A stretch of DNA of 50,930 nucleotides from Pseudomonadota bacterium (lineage in GTDB: Bacteria > Myxococcota_A > Polyangia > Polyangiales > JAKSBK01): positions 1 to 50,930 of the forward strand of contig JAKSBK010000299.1 of NCBI GenBank assembly GCA_022361155.1. The letters run 5' to 3'. The notes beneath the pieces were generated by a model that saw nothing but the letters and a program-made list of their open reading frames with translations, searched no databases and was not told the origin of the DNA. This document shows positions 1-10,499 of the stretch, piece after piece. The translations under genes were made by a program, and so were the position numbers. Every line of letters begins with the position of its first letter. Within the stretch, counting starts at the first letter, position 1.

Positions 1-118
1 CTGGGCGCCGCTGGCGAGGCGCGACGACGAGGAGTATTGGGGATACTTCGAGGAGGAGCAACATAGCCAGCGGTGGTCAGAACCGGCGAAATGGATGAGT
101 GGTTCTTCCGCGGGCCCT
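1..118 (+). repeat. Partial copy of a dispersed palindromic (MITE-like) repeat
   Basis: Bases 58-118 match the reverse complement of 16302-16362 at 55 of 61 positions, and bases 3-22 match that of 16361-16380 at 18 of 20. The two matching blocks are contiguous in the 16.3 kb copy, but here they are separated by 35 extra bases (23-57). The right end is a GAGT...GGGCCCT arm equivalent to the terminal inverted repeat of the other copy. The left arm would lie outside the window. It is probably an intergenic mobile palindrome; no coding signal is seen. Confidence 0.75.
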
Positions 119-175
119 GAGCCCAGGACACCAGTTCATGCGCCTCCCAGCCCGCAGCGGTCACCCACGTGCAAG

Positions 176-994
176 CTACAGTTGCTCGAGGGCCGCCCTG
201 TCAAGCAAACGAATGCCCGCCTCGCTACTCTGAATGAGCTTGCGCCGCGACATGCTCTTCAAGACCCTGCAGACCGACTCGTGACGGGCCGATACCAGCG
301 CAGCCAGGTCGCGCTGCAGCAGGCCGGGCGGCACCAGGTTCGCGGCAGCGCGCGAGCGCCCCACGATTTCGAGGGCCTCGGGATCCACGGCAGTGCTTGG
401 AAAACAGTCCCTGGCGAGTGTGTCGGCCAAGCAGCACAGCAGCGCCGCCAATCGAGCGTCGAGCCCGGGCTTGCTGCGCGCGTCCGCAAACCGCTCCAGG
501 CGCTCCGCGGCCTCACCTTGCAGCTCGAGTAGATCCGTGGCCGTGACGCCGCCCACCGCCGCGTGATCACACATTGCCTGCCCACGCACCAGGCAGAGCA
601 GCGCTCGCGTCGCCGCGTAGCCGGCTGGCACAACCGAGCACTTCGGGTCTCGTGCTGCGCTCGGGACCGAAAACCCGGCGCCCGGACCGACGACGTCGAC
701 AGCCGTCAGTCGTCCCTGAGCGTCGGAACGCTGGCGAACGAGCAGGCCTCGACGGACCAGCGCGAAGCCATAGGTTTGCAGCCAGCGCGCGGGCACCGCC
801 TCGCGAGCTTCGACCGCGAGCGATACGAAGCTGCAAGGACCCTCGGCCGAGGGCAGCATGGCGTCGAGTACGCCCCGACGGCGCGCCGGGCAGTCCGGAC
901 ACGCTGTCGTGGTGACCGCTGTGCGACGGCCCCCCACCCCGGATGCTCCGCTCGACGCCGTCATGGCCACGCAAAAGGATGCCCGCACGCGCAT
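176..994 (-). CDS. Crp/Fnr-family transcriptional regulator
   Basis: The predicted protein has 272 residues. Its C-terminal 60 residues fit the Crp-type winged helix: a phrase LLQRDLAALVSARHESVCRV resembles the recognition helix of Crp/Fnr proteins, followed by the wing (KLIQSSEAGIRLLD). The middle resembles a cyclic-nucleotide-binding-like beta-roll, but no cAMP-binding signature is clear. Near the N-terminus lie CPDC and a few more cysteines, recalling FNR-type sensors, but the spacing is not convincing enough to claim an Fe-S cluster. An internal ATG at 964 would remove ten residues and is equally possible. It stands alone, divergent from the small membrane protein at 1216. Effector and targets cannot be read from the sequence. 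Confidence 0.75.
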   Translation of the reverse strand: MRVRASFCVAMTASSGASGVGGRRTAVTTTACPDCPARRRGVLDAMLPSAEGPCSFVSLAVEAREAVPARWLQTYGFALVRRGLLVRQRSDAQGRLTAVDVVGPGAGFSVPSAARDPKCSVVPAGYAATRALLCLVRGQAMCDHAAVGGVTATDLLELQGEAAERLERFADARSKPGLDARLAALLCCLADTLARDCFPSTAVDPEALEIVGRSRAAANLVPPGLLQRDLAALVSARHESVCRVLKSMSRRKLIQSSEAGIRLLDRAALEQL

Positions 995-1215
995 CCGCTA
1001 TTCTGAGTGTACTCCCCGCAACAGTGCCTGCAAGTCCTAGTAGGCCCTTAGTAAGCCCTGGTGCCCGACCCTGCAGCGCTGCCAAGTAATGGCAGCCCTT
1101 TCACGCCCAATTGATCCAGCGCAAATCGGGCGGCGAGCCAGGCGGGTAGATTGAATTGCATCGACGGTCGGGGTTCCGCGAGCGGTTCACCCCGCACCTT
1201 GATGCGAGGACAACC

Positions 1216-1398
1216 ATGGCAAAAGAGAACCCTTCACCCGACGCGTTGGCAACCAAGCTTTTTTTGATCACCATTGCATGCGTCGTCATGTACTTGAGCG
1301 CCGTCATGAGCTTCATGCTGGGCACGCAAGGCGCCGTCAAATACTCGAAGCATCAACGACCGACACCGGGCGAGATCCAAATCGCGTCGACCAAATAG
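1216..1398 (+). CDS. Small single-span membrane protein, unknown function
   Basis: This ORF encodes 60 residues. The ATG at 1216 is preceded by GAGG about seven bases upstream; an in-frame upstream start at 1156 has no such site. Residues about 14-36 form one hydrophobic segment (LFLITIACVVMYLSAVMSF), so the product should cross the inner membrane once with short polar tails. I recognise no family. It lies between the Crp-like regulator and the convergent SpoVR gene and has no obvious operon partner. Confidence 0.55.
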   Translation: MAKENPSPDALATKLFLITIACVVMYLSAVMSFMLGTQGAVKYSKHQRPTPGEIQIASTK

Positions 1399-1464
1399 GC
1401 TGACAGGCACCGGGGCGGACTGATGCTCCACGCTCATCGATCGCTCGTCTCGATGGCTTGACAG

Positions 1465-3006
1465 CTACAGCCCCTTCTGCTCGTGGCTGGACCCGTCGTA
1501 CTGCAACAGCGTGGCCTTACCCTCGAGCAGCGTGTGGATCTCGACGGGACGCTTCCAGATGTGTGCCAGCGCCTCCAGCACCGCCCGCGCATAGTCGAGT
1601 CTCAGATCGACTCCCTGATGGTCGTGCCTGAGCAGTAGCTCGCCACGGTTGTTGTGGTTGGCATCCTGCACGTAGATGAAGGGTTGGCCCGCGTTGGTCA
1701 ACTGCGCGAGCAACTTCACCTTCACGTCTCGGAACACCCTCGACTCGATTTCCCAGCGATCGTTTTTGGCATTGAACCCAAAGCTGTAGAGCCTCTGGTC
1801 CATTACGAACTCGGGCGTGAGAAACTCGTCGATGAACGTCACGTCGTTGTAGTGGGAACGCACTTCGAAGATCTTGCGCCGGCCGAGTCCCAGCCTCCTA
1901 TCCCAGGCTTGCCGAGCCTCCAGATCGTCGCACTCCTCCCACTCCTTTCCGAAGCGTCCCTTGTTCCAGCGCTCCTCGATGTGCCGAAACAGCTCCACAC
2001 CTAGCTTGTACGGGTTGAGCTGGTTACCCGACGTGGCCAGCACGCCGGCACAGCGGTCCGCGTAGTCCACGATTTCGGAGGCGTCGAGCGCCTTTTCCGT
2101 CAGGATCTTGGAATGCCAGTAGGTCGCCCATCCCTCGTTCATGATCTTGGTCTGCCCCTGTGGGGCGAAGTAGTAGGCCTCCCGGCGGACAATGGCCACG
2201 ATGTCTCGCTGCCAGCGTTCCAGCGGCGCATGATCGAGCAGAAACTGCAGGACGTCCCGCTCGGGCTCCTTGGGCACCCGCTTGCTCTTGTCGACGTCCT
2301 GCTCGAGCCTCTTCTTCTGCGATTCGACAAACTCGTCCGGATTGATGTACTGCTCCATGTAGTCGCGCTCGACTCGAAGGCGCGGAACCTCTTCGGCCTC
2401 GTCCTGCAGGGTATCCTGATCGCTGTCGCGATCCTTGCGGGGTTGCGGCCCAAACGGGCGGTACGGGTCGATCAGATTCTCGATGCTGAGACAGGTATCG
2501 ATGAACGCCTCGACCTTCTCGATACCGACCCGGTTGGCACAGCGGCGTACGATGGATCCGTGATTCGCCATAGTATCGATCCACTTTCGGCGCAGCAGTC
2601 CGGTCAGCGAGTCGCGACCTTGGTCAGTGGATTGGAAGGCAAAGTTGTTCTTGAAGAAGTCCACATGGGCATAAACATGGGCCATGACCAGTTTCTGATC
2701 GATGATGCTATTGCCCTCGAGCAGATAGGCGATCGCCGGATTGTTATTGATCACCATTTCGTAAATCGTTGACAATCCGTACTCGGCACTCTTCGACAAT
2801 TGTTCGAAAGCCATGCCGAAGCGCCAATGTGGATAGCGGCTGGGAAATCCACCGTAGGCAGCGATCTCGTTCATGTGCGAGTACGACAGCACCTCGAACA
2901 CAGTCGGAAAAAAATCGAGGCCGTAGTTCTTTGCGTACTGCTCGATCTTGCGTTGCTCGTCGCGAAGATAGCCAGGCAGGTCTGTTTTTAGGGCAAACTG
3001 GGCCAT
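1465..3006 (-). CDS. SpoVR family protein
   Basis: The 513-residue protein begins [20 protein letters not shown] and continues with the conserved SpoVR features: an N-terminal [24 protein letters not shown] stretch (start only: [18 protein letters not shown]), the YPHWRFGM segment, and the central [10 protein letters not shown] motif. Its length is normal for the family (about 470-520). SpoVR proteins are cytosolic, were first linked to spore cortex formation in Bacillus, and are usually genetically associated with the PrkA kinase and a YeaH/YhbH protein. Here it follows the YeaH-like gene on the same strand after 216 bp. The molecular function is unknown. An AAGGA lies about 11 bases before the ATG. 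Confidence 0.93.
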   Translation of the reverse strand: MAQFALKTDLPGYLRDEQRKIEQYAKNYGLDFFPTVFEVLSYSHMNEIAAYGGFPSRYPHWRFGMAFEQLSKSAEYGLSTIYEMVINNNPAIAYLLEGNSIIDQKLVMAHVYAHVDFFKNNFAFQSTDQGRDSLTGLLRRKWIDTMANHGSIVRRCANRVGIEKVEAFIDTCLSIENLIDPYRPFGPQPRKDRDSDQDTLQDEAEEVPRLRVERDYMEQYINPDEFVESQKKRLEQDVDKSKRVPKEPERDVLQFLLDHAPLERWQRDIVAIVRREAYYFAPQGQTKIMNEGWATYWHSKILTEKALDASEIVDYADRCAGVLATSGNQLNPYKLGVELFRHIEERWNKGRFGKEWEECDDLEARQAWDRRLGLGRRKIFEVRSHYNDVTFIDEFLTPEFVMDQRLYSFGFNAKNDRWEIESRVFRDVKVKLLAQLTNAGQPFIYVQDANHNNRGELLLRHDHQGVDLRLDYARAVLEALAHIWKRPVEIHTLLEGKATLLQYDGSSHEQKGL

Positions 3007-3222
3007 TCAGCGGCAATCCTTCGCAGGCAACCGTTTACGGGAGACTTCGCTTCGACGACCGGTTCGCTCACGTTGCGCGCAAAGCGCCCCTTGCCTCGAG
3101 CTCGATCCGGGCTGCTCCGCCGGCCCCCGCAGGCGCTGAGGGTCGGCTCCGAAGCCCGGCACGCGCCACGCCTGCTTGGACACCCTGTAGTCGACGCTCC
3201 GCTGCACGCAAGAACGGGACAT

Positions 3223-4329
3223 CTACTTGCCCTTGCCCAGAAACTCGCGGATGGAGTGTACGATGGCATCCCTATCTCGAATCTCGCTGGTGATCAGACG
3301 CTCGTTGTCTTTCAGATGCTCGCCCAGATCCTTGATGAACTGGCCCGATCCGTAGGGGCTCTCCACCTGCCCGTAGCAGAAAACATTGGACGTTGGAAGC
3401 AGCTTGTCGCTGAGGAGCTGGATGCACAGCAATGTGTCGTCCACACTCCAATTGTCGCCATCTGAAAAATGAAACAGATAGATATTCCATTCGCTGGAAG
3501 AGTAGTCACGATCGATTATATCAGAGGCTAGCTTGTAGGCGGACGAGATCATGGTTCCACCCGACTCACGCGTGCGAAAGAAGGTGTCGCGATCCACCTC
3601 ACGTGCCACCGCATCGTGGATTATGAAGCGTGTCTCGATGCCCTGATAGTTGTGCTTGAGCCAGGTGTCGATCCAGAAGGATTCGATGCGCACGATTTCC
3701 TTCTGTTCGTCGCCCATCGAGCCGGACACGTCCATCATGTAGAGAATCACGGCGTTTGCGACCGGCTCGTGCTCCGTTTTCCAGGAACGAAAGCGCATGT
3801 CGTCACGAACCGGCACGATGACGGGGTTGCGAGGGTCATAGGTCCCGAGCGAGATCTGGCGCTTCAGGGCGTGTCGGAAGGTCCTGCGAAAGTGGCGCAG
3901 CGAGTTGGGGCCGACGCGACGAATCCCCACATACCGATCCTTGGCCTCCACGATGGCGTCCTTGCCCTTGTCCTCGATGCGAGGCAGCTCGAGCTCCTCA
4001 CCGAGGATCTCCGCAAGGTCAGCCAGGCTGACGTCGACTTCCAACATGTGCTCGCCCGGCGCGCTACCGGCGGCTCCCTGGCCCGGTTGACCGGGCTGCC
4101 CGGCTACCGGGTCCCCGGGTTCGCCGTCTCCCTGACCCACGCCACCTCGCTGCCGGTCCTCGAAGCGAAAGCGCGGGATGTCGACCTGGGGGATCGGGAT
4201 CGACACCCGTTCCTGACCCTGTTTGCCGATTAATTCGCCCTGCGAGATATACTTGCGTAGGTTTTGACGGATCCGGCCGCGCACAATCTGCCGAAACCGA
4301 GAGTGGTCTTGATCGATGCGAAGGGACAT
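3223..4329 (-). CDS. YeaH/YhbH family (DUF444, UPF0229) protein
   Basis: The 368-residue protein starts [20 protein letters not shown], typical of the family, with a positively charged N-terminus, a Gly/Pro-rich linker at about 60-85 and a C-terminal von Willebrand factor A-like half. [13 protein letters not shown] carries the DxSxS metal-site signature. The family is cytosolic and usually encoded with the serine kinase PrkA and SpoVR, forming a stress or stationary-phase module. SpoVR follows on the same strand, but prkA is not next to it: upstream is a divergent gene. At 368 residues it is slightly short. Its biochemical role is not established. Confidence 0.92.
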   Translation of the reverse strand: MSLRIDQDHSRFRQIVRGRIRQNLRKYISQGELIGKQGQERVSIPIPQVDIPRFRFEDRQRGGVGQGDGEPGDPVAGQPGQPGQGAAGSAPGEHMLEVDVSLADLAEILGEELELPRIEDKGKDAIVEAKDRYVGIRRVGPNSLRHFRRTFRHALKRQISLGTYDPRNPVIVPVRDDMRFRSWKTEHEPVANAVILYMMDVSGSMGDEQKEIVRIESFWIDTWLKHNYQGIETRFIIHDAVAREVDRDTFFRTRESGGTMISSAYKLASDIIDRDYSSSEWNIYLFHFSDGDNWSVDDTLLCIQLLSDKLLPTSNVFCYGQVESPYGSGQFIKDLGEHLKDNERLITSEIRDRDAIVHSIREFLGKGK

Positions 4330-4464
4330 CCGCTATTGCATAGTCTAACTAGCTAGATCAACCAGGGCTAGCCGCAGCGGTGCGGACACGCATTGCCGGC
4401 GTCGACCCGAACTCCTAGATTGCCCGAGGCAGGGCCGCTTGTGGCCGGCCGACTCAGAGCTTCC

Positions 4465-7410
4465 ATGCACAAGAAACGCTGGATATTCCTGGCCAAGCTG
4501 CTCGTTTCGGGAGGCATTATCGCGTACGTGATCCGCCGGGTGCTGCTGCGCGAAGGTGCCGACGAGCTGTGGGACAAGATGTCGGCGGTGGTGTGGCCCT
4601 GGTTGGGTGCCGCGGCCACGATGCAGCTGTGCGCAATCGCCACCAGTGTGCTGCGCTGGCAGCGCCTACTCGTGGGGCAAGGTATCCGCGCCCCCGCACG
4701 CCATCTGGTGGGCTCGTTCATGATCGGTCGCTTCTTCGGCGCGTTCACACCGGGCGGCTGGACCGGCCTCAACGGCTACCGGCTGTACGATATCGCGGTT
4801 CAAACCGGCAAGGTGTCCAGGTCGACCGCGGTCATCGGAATCGAAATGGTGCTCGGCTACCTCGCCTTTGGTGTGGTGTTGGTGGCAGGCTCGACGTTCG
4901 GGCTGCGCGTCATCGGGATCGAGTGGGTGCTCTTGGTCGATGCGATCTTCGTGATGGCCATCGGGCTTGGGCTGGTGCTCATCATGCGACCGGCCCTGTT
5001 TCGGCTCCTCGGAGGCACGCTGCCGGTGTCGTATCGCTCGCGCCTGCAGTCGGTCATCGACGCCGTGTGCGCCTATCAGGGGCAGGGCACGCTGGTCGTG
5101 CAAGCAGCGGCGCTGGGCGTCGGGACCCACACCTTCAACAGCCTGATCTATGTCTCCACGGCGCGGGCTTTCGGAGTAACGGAGCTCGGCATCGGGGAGA
5201 TCTTCTTCGTATCGACGGTGCAGATCCTCGCCACGCTGTTTCCAGCTTCGGTCAACGGTATCGGCGTGCGCGAAGCAACCGCGATCGAGCTGTATTCGAA
5301 ATTCGGGGTGGCGCAGTCCGTCGGCTTTCTGATTCCCACGCTGGGGTTCGCCGTGGAGATGCTGATATCGAGCGTGGGCGGCCTGGTTTTCCTGGCCCGC
5401 CGGGTCGGCTACAGCGTCGAAATCCAGGTCGAGCACGCCGAGCGCGAAAAGCTCAACGAAGCGCAGATCGAACACGTACCCGCGGCGCGCCGGCCCAGCG
5501 TCACACGCGGCGTGGTCGTGGGCATGGGCGCAGGCCTTTTCGGGGGCATGATCGTGGGCGTGGGCGAGGCCCTGGTCACGCTGGCCTCGAGCGCCGAGCG
5601 AGACTTCAGCGTGCTGAGCTACGCGGGCTGCCTGTACGGCCTGAGCTGCGGCCTGTTTGGCGCTGGCTTGGGCGGAGCCATGGCCGCAAGTGGGCGACTG
5701 ATGCAGCGCGAGGCCGAGCCCGAACCCAGGGTGTATGGCCGCCTCAGCGCTGCGATCGTGGCCGGGGCAGCTTTCGTGCTTGGCGCCTTCCGCGTGCGGC
5801 GCGACCTCTTCCATGAGGAGCTGGTCTGGAAGAGCGGGCGAGGCCTGGCGGTCTTGCTGGCCTGCCTGTTTGCCGCAGCAGCGCTTTACGCGGTCCTAAG
5901 GCTGCTGCTGCGACCGCTGATGGACCGGGCCGCGGGTCGCTTCCTGCTCACGCCCTGGGGGACGCCCGCCCTTGGGGCCGCCTGCATGCTCCTGCTCGCC
6001 ATGCCGGCCCTGGGCGCGCAGGGGGGCGCCGCCGAGCCCGTTGCGACCCGGCCGCGCGCTCCGAAAGCAGCCGGAAACCTGCTGTTTCTCGTGGTGGACA
6101 CCCTGCGGGCCGACCATCTGCCGGCCTACGGCTACCGGCGAGGCTCGACTCCGCACCTGGACGCGTTCGCCCGGGACGCCGTGCGCTTCGACCAGGCCTT
6201 CGCCAACGCGTCGTGGACCCGTCCGAGCTTCGCTTCCATCCTCACGGGGCGCTACGCGGCAAGCCACCACACCATGGCCAAAGCCGACGCGCTGCCCGAC
6301 GAGCTGGTCACCTTACCGGAAGCGCTGCGTGCCGGTGGCTACACCACGCTGGGCGTGGCCACGAACTACAACGTTGCACCGTTCTTCAACTTCCACCAGG
6401 GCTTTGATGACTACCGCTACCTCGAACCCAGCTACGTGCTCTTTGCCAACGACACGTCCTCCAAGCTGCTGATGGTCCAGCTTGCGCGACGCATCGTGGA
6501 GAAATTGCAGCCGGCCCGCCCCGGCAGCGTCTACAAAGACGCCGAGCAGGTAAACCGCGAGATCCTCGACCTGCTCGAGCGCAAGCCCCGAAAACCCTGG
6601 TTCGTGTTCGCCGGCTACATGGATCCTCACGACCCGTACTACGCCCACCCCTACGATGGCGCCGGTTACGCGCGCTCGACTCACCAGCGACCGAGACCCG
6701 AGGAGGCTCCCCGCCTGCAGCGGCTGTACGACGGAGAGATCACGTATTGGGACCACCACTTCGGCCAGCTGCTGTCGGCGCTCAAGGAGCGCAACCTCTA
6801 CGAAGACCTGACCGTGGTGGTCACTTCCGACCATGGCGAGGAGTTCATGGACCACGGCGGGTATTGGCATGGGACGACCCTGTACGACGAACAGATCCGA
6901 GTGCCGCTCCTGCTCAAGCTCCCTGATAACGCACGGGGCGGCACCACGGTGTATCACTGGGTGCAGTCGATCGATCTGATGCCCACGCTGCTTGCTCGGG
7001 CGGGCCTCGAAATTCCCCAGGGCGTGCAAGGGCGCGATGCATTTGTCGGGAGCGACGAGGTGTTCGCGGAGGAAAGCCACGAGGGCAACGTGCTCGGTGC
7101 GCTGCGTCTCAAGCACGACCACGTGGAGCTGAAGCTGATCACGGCCAATCGGGACAACCCGCGCGGGCTTGAAACGCGTGAGCTCTATGAGCTCGACTCG
7201 GACCCGGGCGAGCAGGAGAATCTCGCGCACGCGCGCCTGGCCGAGTTGACCCATGGCGAGCAGCGGCTCGACCAATACCGGCAGCAGGCCGCCGAGGGCG
7301 CGGTGGCCCCCCGCAGCGTGAACGTGGCAGCCGACCAGGCCGCCATCGATCGCCTGCGGGCCCTCGGGTACGCCGCCGAACGGTCAACCAGCAAGCCCAA
7401 ACTGGATTGA
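4465..7410 (+). CDS. Fusion of a flippase-like (UPF0104/AglD-type) membrane domain and an alkaline-phosphatase-superfamily domain
   Basis: The product is 981 residues from the ATG at 4465 (MHKKRWIFLAKLL); an alternative TTG at 4393 adds 24 residues without domain support. Residues 1-310 hold about eight membrane segments with the FFGAFTPGGWTG and RWQRLL phrases of the lysylphosphatidylglycerol-synthase TM/UPF0104 family. A further four or five segments follow to about 530. Residues 537-900 are a sulfatase-like fold: LLFLVVDTLRADHLPAYGY (metal-binding Asp), SDHGEEFMDHG and RVPLLLKLP are clear. The nucleophile site reads WTRPSF, so Thr585 replaces the Cys/Ser of the sulfatase CxPxR motif and its Arg is absent. 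That argues for a phosphohydrolase or phosphoglycerol/phosphoethanolamine-transferase-like chemistry rather than a sulfatase. Substrate unknown; probably a lipid or lipid-linked glycan. Confidence 0.85.
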   Translation: MHKKRWIFLAKLLVSGGIIAYVIRRVLLREGADELWDKMSAVVWPWLGAAATMQLCAIATSVLRWQRLLVGQGIRAPARHLVGSFMIGRFFGAFTPGGWTGLNGYRLYDIAVQTGKVSRSTAVIGIEMVLGYLAFGVVLVAGSTFGLRVIGIEWVLLVDAIFVMAIGLGLVLIMRPALFRLLGGTLPVSYRSRLQSVIDAVCAYQGQGTLVVQAAALGVGTHTFNSLIYVSTARAFGVTELGIGEIFFVSTVQILATLFPASVNGIGVREATAIELYSKFGVAQSVGFLIPTLGFAVEMLISSVGGLVFLARRVGYSVEIQVEHAEREKLNEAQIEHVPAARRPSVTRGVVVGMGAGLFGGMIVGVGEALVTLASSAERDFSVLSYAGCLYGLSCGLFGAGLGGAMAASGRLMQREAEPEPRVYGRLSAAIVAGAAFVLGAFRVRRDLFHEELVWKSGRGLAVLLACLFAAAALYAVLRLLLRPLMDRAAGRFLLTPWGTPALGAACMLLLAMPALGAQGGAAEPVATRPRAPKAAGNLLFLVVDTLRADHLPAYGYRRGSTPHLDAFARDAVRFDQAFANASWTRPSFASILTGRYAASHHTMAKADALPDELVTLPEALRAGGYTTLGVATNYNVAPFFNFHQGFDDYRYLEPSYVLFANDTSSKLLMVQLARRIVEKLQPARPGSVYKDAEQVNREILDLLERKPRKPWFVFAGYMDPHDPYYAHPYDGAGYARSTHQRPRPEEAPRLQRLYDGEITYWDHHFGQLLSALKERNLYEDLTVVVTSDHGEEFMDHGGYWHGTTLYDEQIRVPLLLKLPDNARGGTTVYHWVQSIDLMPTLLARAGLEIPQGVQGRDAFVGSDEVFAEESHEGNVLGALRLKHDHVELKLITANRDNPRGLETRELYELDSDPGEQENLAHARLAELTHGEQRLDQYRQQAAEGAVAPRSVNVAADQAAIDRLRALGYAAERSTSKPKLD

Positions 7411-7424
7411 CACACAGACGTCCG

Positions 7425-7525
7425 GTTCCTGTTCAGAATGGCGCCGGAGCCAGCGCGCCTGCAGAAAAAGCCGCAAGAACAGCAGCGCTGACGCGAGCAG
7501 CTATGGCGCCATTCTGAACAGGAAC
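7425..7525. repeat. Palindromic element with perfect 21-bp terminal inverted repeats
   Basis: Bases 7425-7445 are the exact reverse complement of 7505-7525, separated by 59 bases. The arms read TTCCTGTTCAGAATGGCGCC inward. The element fills the short gap between two convergent genes (stops at 7410 and 7531). It could form a long RNA hairpin and act as a bidirectional terminator, but there is no T-run. The size and arrangement match the other palindromes in this window, though the arm sequence differs. Confidence 0.85.
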
Positions 7526-7530
7526 GGTTT

Positions 7531-8772
7531 TCAGTCCAGGGAGTGAATCAGAAGCCCCGATCGCAACTTGGGCTCGAACCAGGTCGACTTGGGAGGCATG
7601 ATCTCCCCGGCATCGGCCACGCGCATGAGCTGTTCGACCTTGATCGGACGCATGGCGAAAGCCGCGGCCATTTCACCGGAGCTGACCCTGCGCTCGAGCT
7701 CGGCGGTGCCTCGGATACCACCCACGAAGTCGATCCTGGAGTCGCTGCGCACGTCTTTGATGCCGAGCACGGGATCGAGCACGCGCTCATCCAGCAGCAC
7801 ATAGTCGAGCGAACGTACCGGGTCATCCTTGGCGATCGACTCCAGCGCCATACGCACCCGATACCACTTGCCGCCCGCGAACACGCTGAATGCGCCCGAG
7901 CTCACGACCTCCGGCCTACCGGTGGGAACAAGCGTGCCGATCTGCATCAACCGAGCAATAAACGACTCGGCGCTCAGCCCATTCAGATCGCGAACAAGCC
8001 GGTGATAGGGCAAGATGGTCAACTGCTCCGCGCCGAACAGCACGGTCAAGAACCAGTTGTACTCTTCGCTGCCGGTATGCAGCGGATTGCCCTTGCGCCG
8101 GGCGGCCCCGGCCCGCGCCGCAGAAGCCGCGCGATGGTGGCCGTCGGCCACGTAGGCGTGGTCAAGCTCGGCAAACGCCTGGACGAGCAGCTCGCTGCGA
8201 TCTACGCGCCACACGGTGTGCCTGACACAGTCGCTGGCGGTGAAGTCGTACAGCGGCTGCTCGAGCTGGGCCTCCTCGATCAGGGACTTGATGGCGGGTC
8301 GGTCCCGATGCAGCAAGAAAACCGGGCCCGCATTCGCGTTCAGCGCCAGCACGTGACGCGTGCGATCGTCCTCTTTGTGCTGCCGGGTCTTCTCGTGCTT
8401 TTTGATCAGGCCCGCGTCGTAGTCTCCCACGTGGCAGCAGGCCACGACACCGCTCTGGCTTACCTGGCGGCCGAGCAGCGTGGCCTCTTGCCGATACAGG
8501 TAAAGGCAACGCCGAACGTCCCTGATCAGCACGCCCTCGTCGAGCAGCTTGCGCAGGTTGCGACCAGCGGCAGCATACACCTCGTCCGCATAGGGGTCGG
8601 TCCCATCGGGTAAATCGATCTCGGGCCGGATCACGCGCAAGAAGCTCAGTGGATTGCCGTCGGCGAGCGCACGCGCTTCCTCGGTGTTGACGACGTCGTA
8701 CGGCACCGATGCGATTTTCTCCGCAATCTCGGGCCGAGGACGAAAGGCGAAGAATGGTTGAATGCGAACCAT
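7531..8772 (-). CDS. DUF1015 family protein
   Basis: The 413-residue protein begins MVRIQPFFAFRPRPEIAEKI and continues ASVPYDVVNTEEAR, which is the characteristic opening of DUF1015 proteins. The middle contains YVADGHHRAASA, a conserved DGHHR motif of the family, and LPYHRLVRDL follows. The length is normal. The family is soluble and widespread; it is often annotated as a possible kinase or serine-metabolism protein, but no activity should be asserted from sequence alone. It is convergent with the fusion gene at 4465-7410 and divergent from the cupin/HtrA pair. Confidence 0.93.
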   Translation of the reverse strand: MVRIQPFFAFRPRPEIAEKIASVPYDVVNTEEARALADGNPLSFLRVIRPEIDLPDGTDPYADEVYAAAGRNLRKLLDEGVLIRDVRRCLYLYRQEATLLGRQVSQSGVVACCHVGDYDAGLIKKHEKTRQHKEDDRTRHVLALNANAGPVFLLHRDRPAIKSLIEEAQLEQPLYDFTASDCVRHTVWRVDRSELLVQAFAELDHAYVADGHHRAASAARAGAARRKGNPLHTGSEEYNWFLTVLFGAEQLTILPYHRLVRDLNGLSAESFIARLMQIGTLVPTGRPEVVSSGAFSVFAGGKWYRVRMALESIAKDDPVRSLDYVLLDERVLDPVLGIKDVRSDSRIDFVGGIRGTAELERRVSSGEMAAAFAMRPIKVEQLMRVADAGEIMPPKSTWFEPKLRSGLLIHSLD

Positions 8773-8906
8773 GAAGAACGAACACCACTATAGCCGAAGC
8801 CCACCGCAAAGAGAATCGAACGCGAGGCGACCCGGGGGGACCAGATCAAACCGGCGGGTCCGGGGGAAGCCGCATTGAGCGAGCTGGACCTGGTTGAACC
8901 CGGGAC

Positions 8907-8927
8907 GGCCCGCATGCTAGACGGGCC
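8907..8927. promoter_or_regulatory. Short hairpin just upstream of the cupin start
   Basis: GGCCCG at 8907-8912 pairs with CGGGCC at 8922-8927 across a nine-base loop, ending six bases before the ATG at 8934. If transcribed it would cover the region where a ribosome-binding site should be, and no good purine-rich site is visible elsewhere. It may affect translation, or it may be chance in GC-rich DNA. Confidence 0.3.
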
Positions 8928-8933
8928 TGGCTG

Positions 8934-9293
8934 ATGCCCAGGCTCATCGAGGAACCCGCACGCATCGCTGCTGCGGGCAGCAGCGGGAAGCTGATCGAGG
9001 AGTATGTCGGCCGCGTGCGCACGGACGATGCCGAGGTCAGCGTGGCCCTCATGCACAGTCCCGCCGGGTGGGAGGAACCTGGACAGCGCCCGGAGTTCGA
9101 TGAGTACACGCTGGTGCTCGAGGGCAGCCTGATTGTCGAATTCGAGGGTGGCAGCGTGAGCGTGGAAACGGGACAGGCTGTAGTGGCTCGACGGGGCGAA
9201 TGGGTGCGCTACAAGACGCCTGAGGGCGCTCGCTACGTGGCGGTGTGTAGGCCCGCTTTTTCGCCACAGACCGTCCACCGCGATCCGGCCTAG
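8934..9293 (+). CDS. Cupin-domain protein
   Basis: The 119-residue protein carries a single small beta-barrel cupin: RPEFDEYTLVLEGSLIVEFEGG is motif 1-like (EYTLVLEG core), followed by VETGQAVVARRGEWVRY as motif 2. The usual motif 1 histidines (HxH) are replaced (RPEFDEY), so classical metal binding is doubtful. It is probably a cytosolic regulator or small-molecule binding protein. The stop codon lies three bases before the start of the HtrA-like gene, so the two are almost certainly co-transcribed. Function not predictable. Confidence 0.8.
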   Translation: MPRLIEEPARIAAAGSSGKLIEEYVGRVRTDDAEVSVALMHSPAGWEEPGQRPEFDEYTLVLEGSLIVEFEGGSVSVETGQAVVARRGEWVRYKTPEGARYVAVCRPAFSPQTVHRDPA

Positions 9294-9296
9294 TGC

Positions 9297-10499
<1,203 letters not shown>

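Noticed and set aside
176-994. Fe-S cluster in the Crp/Fnr protein
   Set aside because: CPDC and other cysteines exist but the spacing does not clearly match the four FNR cysteines.
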